Positions 1 through 5,905 of a stretch of DNA of 5,905 nucleotides are shown one piece after another. Location of the stretch: NCBI GenBank assembly GCA_947625075.1, contig CANQMY010000074.1, positions 1-5,905 on the forward strand, read 5' to 3'. This stretch comes from an uncultured Clostridia bacterium. GTDB lineage: Bacteria; Bacillota; Clostridia; TANB77; CAG-508. Within the stretch, counting starts at the first letter, position 1. Every line of letters starts with the position of its first letter. The notes under the pieces were generated by a model, which worked only from the letters and a program-made list of their open reading frames with translations, was not told the origin of the DNA and made no database searches. The position numbers and the translations under genes were made by a program.

Positions 1-756
1 TTTACTACAATACCAAATGTTGTAGAGGATGTTCCAGAATTAATTTTAAATTTAAAAATGGTTAGATTAAAATTAGATAAAAATGAAGAAAAAACACTTA
101 GATTAGACGTAAATTCTGAAGGTGAAGTTAAGGCTGGAGATATCATTACAGATGGAACTGTAGAAATATTAAATCCTGATTTGCATATTGCAACTATATC
201 AAATGGTGGTTCTTTACACTTAGATATGACAGCAGATATGGGAAGAGGATACAATACTGCAGAAAAGAATAAAACCCCAAATCAACCTATAGGAGTAATA
301 TCAATTGACTCAATATATTCTCCTGTAAAAAAAGTAAACTATAATGTTGAAAATACAAGAGTTGGTCAAATGGTTGATTATGATAAATTAACAATTGAAT
401 TATGGACAGATGGTAGCTTAGAACCTTATGAAGCATTAAGCTTAGCTGCTAAAGTTTTAACTGAACATTTAAAATTATTTGTTGATTTATCAGAAACTGC
501 AAAGAATACTCAAATAATGGTTGAAAAAGAAGAAGAACAAAAAGAGAAAATCTTAGAAATGCCTATTGAAGAACTTGAATTATCTGTAAGATCATTCAAT
601 TGTTTAAAAAGATCAGGAGTATCAACAGTAGGAGATTTAACAAGAAAAACAGAAAATGACATGATGAAAGTTAAAAACCTTGGAAAGAAATCTTTAGAAG
701 AAGTAATTGAAAAATTACATAATCTAGATTTAGATTTAATGAAAGAAGAAGAATAA
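1..756 (+). CDS. rpoA: DNA-directed RNA polymerase subunit alpha (5'-truncated)
   Basis: The alpha subunit forms the dimer on which beta and beta' assemble, and its C-terminal domain contacts UP-element DNA and activators. The frame is open from base 1, where it reads FTTIPNVVEDVPELILNLK, a typical alpha N-terminal-domain stretch. The first in-frame ATG, at 58, is therefore internal. About 251 residues are present; the family is usually about 315, so roughly 60 N-terminal residues lie off the left edge. The N-terminal domain runs to about visible residue 170, then comes a Glu/Lys-rich linker (about 173-183). The C-terminal domain carries SVRSFNCLKRSGVSTVGDL and NLGKKSLEEV, which keep the DNA-contact residues known in E. 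coli as R265, N268, C269, G296, K298 and S299. It ends with TAA at 754-756, 25 bases before rplQ, the usual gene order. Confidence 0.97.
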   Translation, partial: FTTIPNVVEDVPELILNLKMVRLKLDKNEEKTLRLDVNSEGEVKAGDIITDGTVEILNPDLHIATISNGGSLHLDMTADMGRGYNTAEKNKTPNQPIGVISIDSIYSPVKKVNYNVENTRVGQMVDYDKLTIELWTDGSLEPYEALSLAAKVLTEHLKLFVDLSETAKNTQIMVEKEEEQKEKILEMPIEELELSVRSFNCLKRSGVSTVGDLTRKTENDMMKVKNLGKKSLEEVIEKLHNLDLDLMKEEE

Positions 757-767
757 TCCATAAAAAA

Positions 768-775
768 GGAAGGTG
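768..775 (+). promoter_or_regulatory. Ribosome binding site of rplQ, which decides the start
   Basis: GGAAGGTG at 768-775 ends six bases before the GTG at 782. A second in-frame GTG at 773 lies inside this Shine-Dalgarno sequence, so it is unlikely to be used. Starting at 782 gives MANRKLGK, the normal L17 amino terminus. Confidence 0.8.
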
Positions 776-781
776 AAAAAA

Positions 782-1303
782 GTGGCAAATAGAAAATTAG
801 GAAAAACGACAGATATACGTCTATCAATGTTAAAGGGATTAACAACTGACTTAATTTTACATGAAAAAATTGAAACAACAGAGGCAAGAGCGAAAGAAGT
901 AAAGTCAATAGCTGATAGTTTAATTGCACTTGCAATAAAAGAAAAAGATAATTTTGAAGAAGTTGAAGTAAAAGTTGTTAAAGCAAAACTAGATAGCAAA
1001 GGTAATAAAGAAACAGAATTAGCAAAAAGTAAAAATGGAAAAGAATTTTTAAAAGTTGTAAAAGAAGAAAAAATGGAAAAAAGACAAAAAGATATGCCAT
1101 CTAGACTAAATGCTAGAAGAAAAATGATGACAAAATTAAATAAAGTTAAAGATAGTGAAGGAAATAAAATAGATTTAACAAATAAATTATTTAATGAATT
1201 AGCTACAAGATATGCATCTAGAGTTGGTGGATATACACAAATAATTAAAAAAGGAGCTCGTAGAGGAGACTCTGCTGAAACAGTTATTTTAAGATTAGTT
1301 TAA
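782..1303 (+). CDS. rplQ: 50S ribosomal protein L17, enlarged form
   Basis: L17 is a large-subunit ribosomal protein near the peptide exit tunnel. The GTG start at 782 gives 173 residues beginning MANRKLGKTTDIR. Conserved parts are TTDLILHEKIETTEARAKEVK (about 21-41), RLNARRKMM (about 108-116), LFNELATRYASR (about 136-147) and GGYTQIIKKGARRGDSAE (about 149-166). Classic bacterial L17 has about 113-125 residues. The extra length is mostly a Lys/Glu-rich block at about 56-106, between the first helical region and the NARR segment. From memory, several gut Clostridia have a comparable charged block ending in PSRL.ARR, so this looks like a lineage form, not damage. It is the last gene of the operon, after rpoA and before a terminator. 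The usual next genes (energy-coupling factor ATPases) are absent. Confidence 0.95.
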   Translation: MANRKLGKTTDIRLSMLKGLTTDLILHEKIETTEARAKEVKSIADSLIALAIKEKDNFEEVEVKVVKAKLDSKGNKETELAKSKNGKEFLKVVKEEKMEKRQKDMPSRLNARRKMMTKLNKVKDSEGNKIDLTNKLFNELATRYASRVGGYTQIIKKGARRGDSAETVILRLV

Positions 1304-1308
1304 AAAAT

Positions 1309-1349
1309 AAAAAAAATTGGGGGATTTATATATTCTCCTAATTTTTTTT
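1309..1349. terminator. Bidirectional intrinsic terminator between rplQ and ytxC
   Basis: The left arm is an A-tract followed by TTGGGGGA (1309-1324). The loop is TTTATATAT (1325-1333). The right arm is TCTCCTAA followed by eight T (1334-1349). The core has G-C and G-T pairs at 1319-1323 with 1335-1339, flanked by T-A pairs. The T-tract serves rightward transcription leaving rplQ. The A-tract upstream gives a U-tract to leftward transcripts from ytxC, so one hairpin can serve both convergent genes. No folding program was run. Confidence 0.85.
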
Positions 1350-1367
1350 ACTATTTTTGGGTAAAGC

Positions 1368-1416
1368 ACGAGATTTTAAATTTATTAATAAACTTATTTT
1401 AAATTTAATATCTTGT
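1368..1416. repeat. Imperfect inverted repeat spanning the ytxC stop codon
   Basis: The arms are ACGAGATTTTAAATTT (1368-1383) and AAATTTAATATCTTGT (1401-1416), with a 17-base loop holding the ytxC stop codon (1394-1396). Fourteen of 16 positions are Watson-Crick complementary; one more can be G-U. No T-tract follows directly, so it is not a standard terminator alone. It could protect the 3' end of the ytxC mRNA. A 12-base direct repeat (ATTTTAAATTTA at 1373-1384 and 1396-1407) overlaps it. AT-rich composition makes chance possible. Confidence 0.45.
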
Positions 1417-2233
1417 AAGCACTGCAAAGTTCACAACCTTGACAATACTGTACTTTATCGCCAAATATAAGTTCAATAGTTTTTATAAAATTATCTTTAG
1501 GACTTACTAAGTGCAAATTTATTTTGCATGGAATAAGTCCTACTAATGTATTTAATACATAATCATTGTTACTAAATGTTATGTCAGAAAGATATTTAGA
1601 GTCAAATTTATCAAGAGATATAATATCCCCATCTTGAGATAAGAGCAATGCTTCATTATTTACATATATTAAATTAACTTGTTTGTTATCAGGAATTCTT
1701 GAATCAACATATCCTTTTAATAAATTAACAAATTCAATATATTCTTTATCTAATATAAATTGATTAACAGCTTCTTGTAAAAGATCTTGTAAATATAATG
1801 TATATTCTTGTAGTCTAAAATTAATAAAACCCTCTAATACGATTGCTTTATTTTCTTTTATAAAACTTTTTAATGGTCCATAAATTAAAGCAAATTTTTG
1901 ATTTTTTTCTAATTCAGATAGTTTTTTTAATAAAAGATTATATTCATCAAAGATAATATCTTTAGAACTTTTATCAAAATAAAAATAATCATAATACATT
2001 AATCTTTTTATTTGTATAGGTTCATAGTATATAATAATAGCTTTTGTTAAAATTGTTGATATAAAATCAAAAAAAACATCATTATTTTCACCAAGGTAAT
2101 GAATAATTAAGTTTTCAAATAATTTGAAAGAATGAGTTGAATATTTTATATTACTAAAATTTGAATTATTTATTTCAGTAATTAAAAAATCTTGTAAATT
2201 TATGTTATTTTCTTTAATGCAAAACGAGATCAT
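1394..2233 (-). CDS. ytxC: YtxC-like sporulation-associated protein
   Basis: This reads as a YtxC-family protein of 279 residues; B. subtilis YtxC is of similar length. The family is named from sporulation work, but no biochemical reaction is known to me. The N-terminal half is weakly conserved and rich in Phe, Tyr and Ile. The central signature is EGFINFRLQEYTLYLQDLLQ (about 134-153) followed by EAVNQFILDKEYIEFVNLLKGYV. The C-terminal part has IFGDKVQYCQGCELC, with cysteines at about 264, 267 and 270, spaced like a metal or thiol site. No clear signal peptide or membrane helix is seen. The start was set at 2233 because CCTCCACCT on the plus strand (2238-2246) is its Shine-Dalgarno sequence; an in-frame ATG at 2254 lies upstream of it. 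It converges on rplQ and diverges from ftsK. Confidence 0.85.
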   Translation of the reverse strand: MISFCIKENNINLQDFLITEINNSNFSNIKYSTHSFKLFENLIIHYLGENNDVFFDFISTILTKAIIIYYEPIQIKRLMYYDYFYFDKSSKDIIFDEYNLLLKKLSELEKNQKFALIYGPLKSFIKENKAIVLEGFINFRLQEYTLYLQDLLQEAVNQFILDKEYIEFVNLLKGYVDSRIPDNKQVNLIYVNNEALLLSQDGDIISLDKFDSKYLSDITFSNNDYVLNTLVGLIPCKINLHLVSPKDNFIKTIELIFGDKVQYCQGCELCSAYKILNLK

Positions 2234-2237
2234 AAAT

Positions 2238-2246
2238 CCTCCACCT
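2238..2246 (-). promoter_or_regulatory. Ribosome binding site of ytxC
   Basis: On the minus strand this reads AGGTGGAGG, four bases before the ATG at 2233-2231, or seven if the AGGTGG part pairs. It excludes the upstream in-frame ATG at 2254 as the likely start, because that start would place the ribosome binding site inside the coding region. Confidence 0.75.
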
Positions 2247-2288
2247 AAGTACATTTAAAATAATTATGTAATATGATATTTTACTAGA

Positions 2289-2316
2289 ATTTTAATAAGG
2301 TTTTTATTTTAGTAAA
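2289..2316 (-). promoter_or_regulatory. Candidate sigma-A promoter of ytxC (weak)
   Basis: On the minus strand TTTACT (2316-2311) and TAAAAT (2294-2289) are separated by 16 bases and could be a -35/-10 pair, giving a leader of about 50 bases. The match is partial (4/6 and 5/6), and such matches are common in DNA this AT-rich. I saw no convincing sporulation sigma-factor promoter as an alternative. Confidence 0.3.
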
Positions 2317-2327
2317 TATTATTTACT
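2311..2327. repeat. Short palindrome in the ytxC-ftsK divergent region
   Basis: AGTAAAT and ATTTACT are perfect inverted 7-base arms separated by ATT. The left arm overlaps the candidate ytxC -35 element. A related inverted copy, ATATTTTACTA, lies at 2276-2286. The arrangement resembles a small operator, but no regulator is identified and chance is possible. Confidence 0.35.
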
Positions 2328-2365
2328 TATTATACATATATTATTCATTAAAAAATTTTCTGCTA

Positions 2366-2394
2366 TTGATTTTATAAATTAAATACGTTATAAT
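2366..2394 (+). promoter_or_regulatory. Sigma-A-type promoter of ftsK
   Basis: TTGATT at 2366-2371 and a perfect TATAAT at 2389-2394 are separated by 17 bases, the ideal housekeeping spacing. Transcription would start near 2401, leaving a leader of about 63 bases before the ATG at 2464. I see no riboswitch or hairpin in that leader. The promoter probably also drives the gene downstream of ftsK. Confidence 0.75.
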
Positions 2395-2450
2395 TTATTT
2401 GTAAAAAAGTGTTTAAAAAATATTTAAGTATATATAAAATACAAAAGCAT

Positions 2451-2455
2451 GGAGG
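2451..2455 (+). promoter_or_regulatory. Ribosome binding site of ftsK
   Basis: GGAGG lies eight bases before the ATG at 2464. It supports that start, which begins a Lys/Arg-rich cytoplasmic tail just before the first membrane helix. Confidence 0.85.
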
Positions 2456-2463
2456 ATGTATAA

Positions 2464-4131
2464 ATGCCTAGAGCAAAAGGATTAAAAGAACAAAAAAGGA
2501 AAGAAAAAGAGTTACAAAGAAAATTAAATATTACTGTAATGACAATTATTTTAATTAGTATAGTTTTAGCAATTTTAATATATACAAAGTCTGGATATTT
2601 AGGCAAAAAATTAAGCCCAGTACTTGGAGGATTTTTTGGATATATTAAATATTTAATACCTGTGGGACTTTTATGCATGGCATTATATATTGCACGAGAG
2701 AAAGATACAAAATATTATTCAACTAAATTAATAATGTTTTTGGTAATTTTAATTTTAATAGATATTATACTTTCATGTTATCAATCAATATCTGGAAATA
2801 TAGATATGACAGGTTCATTAAACGATGCTTTATCAAAAGCATATAGTTTAGGAACAACTAATATTGGTGGAGGAGTTTTAGGAGCTATTTTTGCATTTCC
2901 TTTGATTAGATTTATAGGTACACCAGCAACAATTATAGTATCAATAGGAATTTCCTTAATACTAATAGTGTTTATATTTAGTTTACATCCAGCAGATGCA
3001 ATATCAAAATATATGGACAAATTTATTGGCAGAAAAGATGATAACAAACAATTAGATAAAGATAATGAATATGTTGCAGAAAATGTAGAAAAAGAATCTT
3101 GGTTGGATAGAAGAAAAAGAGAAAAAAATGAAAAACTAAATTCTAAAGATAATGAACCTTTAGAAGAACAAATAACAATTAATTTAAAAGAACCAAAAAA
3201 ATATGACCATTCAAATGATGGATTAGATGTTCCAAACTTCAAGTCAGGAAAAATTCTTAAACAATCTGTAGAAAATGTACAACAACAAAATTTAAATAAA
3301 AAAGATAATTCTGCACAAGGACAAGCAGAACAAGGGTTATTTTCACAGCAAGAAGTTGAAAAAGAAGCAAAAACTAAAGAAGTATTACAATTGGAACATG
3401 CTTTAAGAGTTGAGGACGAAAAATATGAATTTCCACCAATAGAACTTTTATCAGAAGGAAAAGGAAATGATGAAGCGGGAAGCAGAAAAGCATTATTAGC
3501 TACTGCTGAAAAGTTAAGGAAGACTTTATATAGTTTTGGAGTTTCAGCAAAGGTAGAAAATGTTTCTGTTGGTCCTGCAATTACGAGATATGAACTAGCA
3601 CCTGCAGAAGGAGTTAGAGTTAGTAAAATAGCAAACTTAGCAGATGATATAGCATTAAGTTTAGAAGCAGAAACTATTAGAATAGAAGCTCCAATACCAG
3701 GAAAGCATACAGTAGGAATTGAAGTACCAAATAAGACAAAAGAAATAGTATCTTTAAGAGATATAATTGAATCAAATAAATTTACAGATTCAAAATCAAA
3801 AGTAGCATTTGCATTAGGAAAAGATGTAGCTGGAGATGTAGTTGTTACTGATATTGCAAAAATGCCACATTTACTTATTGCAGGAAGTACTGGTTCAGGT
3901 AAATCAGTTTGTATAAATACATTAATAACAAGTATAATATACAAAGCAAAGCCAAGTGAAGTTAAATTGTTAATGGTTGATCCAAAAGTAGTTGAATTAT
4001 CAGTATATAATGGAATACCACATCTATTAATACCTGTTGTAACTGATCCTAAAAAAGCTGCAGGTGCCTTAGCTTGGGCAGTACAAGAAATGGTAAATAG
4101 ATATAGTTTATTTGCTCGGAAAGAATGTTAG
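2464..4131 (+). CDS. ftsK: DNA translocase FtsK/SpoIIIE, N-terminal part (frame broken)
   Basis: FtsK/SpoIIIE proteins are membrane-anchored hexameric motors that pump DNA through a closing septum in division or sporulation. This part encodes 555 residues. A basic tail (1-21) precedes hydrophobic segments at about 22-41, 54-76, 87-105 and 136-174, the membrane domain. A charged Gln/Lys/Glu-rich linker follows (about 190-335), then the alpha domain (about 340-440) with YSFGVSAKVENVSVGPAITR. The motor domain starts with Walker A GSTGSGKS (474-481) and continues through VDPKVVELSVYNGIPHL (505-521). The frame stops at TAG 4129-4131 just after VQEMVNRYSLFA, in mid-motor, so Walker B is lost. The missing part continues in the next frame from about 4118. 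The whole locus, 2464-4927, would give about 820 residues, close to SpoIIIE (about 790). FtsK or SpoIIIE cannot be told apart by sequence here. Confidence 0.93.
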   Translation: MPRAKGLKEQKRKEKELQRKLNITVMTIILISIVLAILIYTKSGYLGKKLSPVLGGFFGYIKYLIPVGLLCMALYIAREKDTKYYSTKLIMFLVILILIDIILSCYQSISGNIDMTGSLNDALSKAYSLGTTNIGGGVLGAIFAFPLIRFIGTPATIIVSIGISLILIVFIFSLHPADAISKYMDKFIGRKDDNKQLDKDNEYVAENVEKESWLDRRKREKNEKLNSKDNEPLEEQITINLKEPKKYDHSNDGLDVPNFKSGKILKQSVENVQQQNLNKKDNSAQGQAEQGLFSQQEVEKEAKTKEVLQLEHALRVEDEKYEFPPIELLSEGKGNDEAGSRKALLATAEKLRKTLYSFGVSAKVENVSVGPAITRYELAPAEGVRVSKIANLADDIALSLEAETIRIEAPIPGKHTVGIEVPNKTKEIVSLRDIIESNKFTDSKSKVAFALGKDVAGDVVVTDIAKMPHLLIAGSTGSGKSVCINTLITSIIYKAKPSEVKLLMVDPKVVELSVYNGIPHLLIPVVTDPKKAAGALAWAVQEMVNRYSLFARKEC

Positions 4132-4927
4132 AGATGTAAAAGGATATAATGAAGTAGCGGAAAAAGCAGGAGAACCAAAACTTCCACAAATAGTAATAAT
4201 CATAGATGAGCTTGCTGATCTTATGATGGTTGCGGCAAAAGATGTAGAAGATGCAATTTGTAGATTAGCACAAATGGCAAGAGCAGCAGGCATGCATTTA
4301 GTTATTGCAACTCAACGACCTTCAGTAGATGTAATTACTGGAATAATTAAAGCAAATATACCTTCAAGAATTGCATTTGCAGTATCATCACAAGTAGATT
4401 CTAGAACCATATTAGATGGTGCTGGGGCAGAAAAACTTTTAGGAAAAGGTGATATGTTATTTTTCCCAACTGGAGCTACTAAACCAACTAGAATACAAGG
4501 TGCTTTTATATCTGATAAAGAAGTAGAAAATATAGTTAAATTTATACAAAGAGATGGAGAAATTCAATATGATGAAAGAATTATTGAGTCTATTGAAAGA
4601 GCAGATGAACCTGAAAAGGTATCAAATAAAGATGAAGAAGATGATGGAGTGGATGAACTTTTAAATGATGCAATTGAAATGTGCATTGAAACAGGTCAAG
4701 CATCAACATCATTTATTCAAAGAAGATTTAAAGTTGGATATGCAAGGGCAGGAAGAATAATAGATCAAATGGAAGAAAGAGGCATAATTTCAGGATATCA
4801 AGGTAGCAAACCAAGAGAAGTAATTATGTCAAAAGAAAGATGGCAAGAATTAAAAATGGCACCAACAAATATACAAAATCAACAAGAATACGTAGAAAAT
4901 ACAGAAAATAATAATGAGGGAGAGTAG
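4112..4927 (+). CDS. ftsK: DNA translocase FtsK/SpoIIIE, C-terminal part (continuation after frameshift)
   Basis: This is the rest of the translocase in the +1 frame. True homology begins at KNVRDVKGYNE; the TTG at 4112 is only the first possible start codon in this frame, has no ribosome binding site, and is probably not used. Walker B is IVIIIDELADLMM, with the Asp-Glu at about residues 581-582 of the joined protein. It is followed by AICRLAQMARAAGMHLVIAT and QRPSVDVITG, both strongly conserved. The C-terminal gamma winged helix (from about 730) holds GQASTSFIQRRFKVGYARAG and the following RIIDQMEERGIISGY, the part that reads polar DNA motifs in this family. Nothing in this half looks decayed, which argues against an old pseudogene. 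Alone it would lack the membrane anchor, alpha domain and Walker A, so it would not be a working motor. It ends at TAG 4925-4927. Confidence 0.9.
   Translation: MLGKNVRDVKGYNEVAEKAGEPKLPQIVIIIDELADLMMVAAKDVEDAICRLAQMARAAGMHLVIATQRPSVDVITGIIKANIPSRIAFAVSSQVDSRTILDGAGAEKLLGKGDMLFFPTGATKPTRIQGAFISDKEVENIVKFIQRDGEIQYDERIIESIERADEPEKVSNKDEEDDGVDELLNDAIEMCIETGQASTSFIQRRFKVGYARAGRIIDQMEERGIISGYQGSKPREVIMSKERWQELKMAPTNIQNQQEYVENTENNNEGE
4117..4131 (+). other. Frameshift point in ftsK
   Basis: In the first frame the bases read CGG AAA GAA TGT TAG. Dropping one G at 4118 or 4119 gives CGA AAG AAT GTT AGA, which joins LFA to RKNVRDVKGYN with the spacing expected for the family. One extra base is therefore enough to explain the break. 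It lies in a two-base G run, not a long homopolymer. Confidence 0.9.
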
Positions 4928-4934
4928 ATTAGTT

Positions 4935-5905
4935 TTGAAAAGCAAAATTTTAGCCAAAGATTATAAAGAAGAATTAGCTAATATTGCAGAACAAAAAAGG
5001 TTTTCATTAAATGCCGGAAACCTTCTACTTAGTATGTTTTATAAAACTGAAGATAGTTTTGAAAATTATAAAACTGTTAAAAGAGAAGTACCTTCTAGAG
5101 ACGAATTCTTAAATGAAATTGTAGAAAATGTAAAAAGATATTGTGATAAAATTCAAATAGCAGATCCTAATTCAGAACAAGCAAAAAAATTAAATAAAAA
5201 TAAATGTAATATTATTTCAAATGGAGTAAAAAGAGAAAAAACGGTAATATGTTTTCCAAATGAAAAAAATCTATTATATGGTATATCAAAGGCAAGTATT
5301 GGTGATATTGAAGATAATCTATCAACTACTGAAAAAGCTATATTTACAGCAATATCAATAGGAAAATGTATATCAATTTCTGAAGTAATTAGAGATTTTA
5401 ATGGTTGGTCTTGGTCAATTTTGCCAAAGGAAATAGAAAGCACAGAGTGTAATATAATATATGAGCTTCTAGTATACTTATATGGATATAAATTTATAAA
5501 TAATATAGATAGCAAAAACTTAAAAACATTGAAAATTAATATGCCAGAAGAATTATGGAATGAATTAGAAAAAGTTGCAACACAATTTTATTTATCTTAT
5601 GATAAAAATGAGAATGAGTTAGTTTTAAAAATGCTTGCTGATTGTAAGACAAAATTAAATAAAATGAAAAATCAAAAAGCTTTTATTGAAGAAACAACAG
5701 AAGAAAAGAAAGAAAAACTTATTGAAATAAAAAAGATAGATAAAATATTAAGTAACCCTAATGAGTTAAAAATGCAATATTTAGCTTATAATAGTAAACT
5801 TCCAAATGAATCAAAAATTTTTAGTGTTAGTCATTATGCTGAATTATTGCAAAAAAGAAGAAAAGATACGATAGAACAATTATCAATTTATAATAAGATG
5901 CAAAA
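4935..5905 (+). CDS. Hypothetical protein, 3'-truncated
   Basis: An open frame runs from the end of ftsK to the right edge with no stop: 323 complete codons from a TTG at 4935, beginning MKSKILAKDYKEEL. GAGGGAGAG at 4916-4924 can serve as ribosome binding site for the TTG. An in-frame ATG at 4914 would overlap ftsK by 14 bases and lacks a good site. I do not recognise the family. The protein is Lys/Glu/Asn-rich, has no signal peptide or membrane helix, and is predicted cytoplasmic. Visible landmarks are NAGNLLLSMFYKTEDSFENY (27-46), TVKREVPSRDEFL, a helical block with GKCISISEVIRDFNGWSW (143-160) that could be helix-turn-helix-like, and a charged, probably coiled-coil stretch at about 235-275. 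Codon use matches its neighbours. Position suggests co-transcription with ftsK, but no function can be assigned. Confidence 0.8.
   Translation, partial: MKSKILAKDYKEELANIAEQKRFSLNAGNLLLSMFYKTEDSFENYKTVKREVPSRDEFLNEIVENVKRYCDKIQIADPNSEQAKKLNKNKCNIISNGVKREKTVICFPNEKNLLYGISKASIGDIEDNLSTTEKAIFTAISIGKCISISEVIRDFNGWSWSILPKEIESTECNIIYELLVYLYGYKFINNIDSKNLKTLKINMPEELWNELEKVATQFYLSYDKNENELVLKMLADCKTKLNKMKNQKAFIEETTEEKKEKLIEIKKIDKILSNPNELKMQYLAYNSKLPNESKIFSVSHYAELLQKRRKDTIEQLSIYNKMQ

Noticed and set aside
773..781. GTG at 773 as the rplQ start
   Set aside because: It lies within the ribosome binding site and adds MKK before the conserved MANRKLGK start.
510..999. Two overlapping minus-strand open frames across rpoA and rplQ
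   Set aside because: They are antisense to clear rpoA and rplQ coding sequence, and their Phe/Ser/Leu-rich products look like shadows of Lys/Glu-rich proteins.
2395..2450. Riboswitch or leader element before ftsK
   Set aside because: The leader is only about 63 bases, almost pure A and T, with no stable paired stems or terminator visible.
2781..3944. Long open frame (387 codons) on the minus strand inside ftsK
   Set aside because: It lies opposite strongly conserved FtsK coding sequence, has a Ser/Phe/Ile-rich composition typical of antisense readings of AT-rich genes, and has no ribosome binding site that I could see.
4100..4131. prfB-type programmed frameshift signal in ftsK
   Set aside because: No internal Shine-Dalgarno sequence is close upstream and the slip point is not at a stop codon. 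A recoding event of another kind is kept only as a minor hypothesis.
4112..4927. The second half of ftsK as an independent short translocase gene
   Set aside because: It lacks Walker A, the alpha domain and a ribosome binding site, and joins seamlessly to the upstream half after one base is removed.
5153..5515. Minus-strand open frame of 120 codons inside the last gene
   Set aside because: The plus-strand frame is far longer, has start signals and codon use like its neighbours, and follows ftsK directly; the minus frame has none of these.

Overview
The window is very AT-rich DNA with a strong AGA and AT-ending codon bias. It probably comes from a low-GC, spore-forming or spore-derived Clostridia-type Firmicute, perhaps an uncultured gut lineage. 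This rests on RpoA and L17 sequence character, a YtxC-family sporulation protein, an FtsK/SpoIIIE translocase and strong GGAGG-type ribosome binding sites. The exact taxon is inference.

Layout: (1) 1-756, the 3' part of rpoA (RNA polymerase alpha), cut by the left edge. (2) 782-1303, rplQ (ribosomal protein L17) in an enlarged form, in the same operon 25 bases after rpoA. (3) 1309-1349, a strong hairpin with A-tract and T-tract that can end transcription from both sides. (4) 1394-2233 on the minus strand, a ytxC-like gene convergent with the ribosomal operon. (5) 2234-2463, a divergent control region with a near-consensus sigma-A promoter facing right, a weaker candidate facing left, and small inverted repeats. 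(6) 2464-4927, a full-length ftsK/spoIIIE gene split by one extra base near 4118. (7) 4935-end, an unrecognised gene that starts right behind ftsK and runs off the right edge.

The first block is the end of the conserved ribosomal protein/RNA polymerase operon. The second block holds ytxC and ftsK, divergent genes that both fit cell division or sporulation. The orphan gene after ftsK is probably co-transcribed with it. I see no mobile element, CRISPR array, tRNA or rRNA.

The observation most worth checking is the ftsK frame change. Both halves are well conserved, and the shift falls on the only in-frame CGG codon I can find in the window. A sequencing or assembly error or a recent mutation is the simplest explanation; a +1 recoding event at a rare codon is possible but unproven. 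I did not find convincing evidence for a wholly new biological system here.
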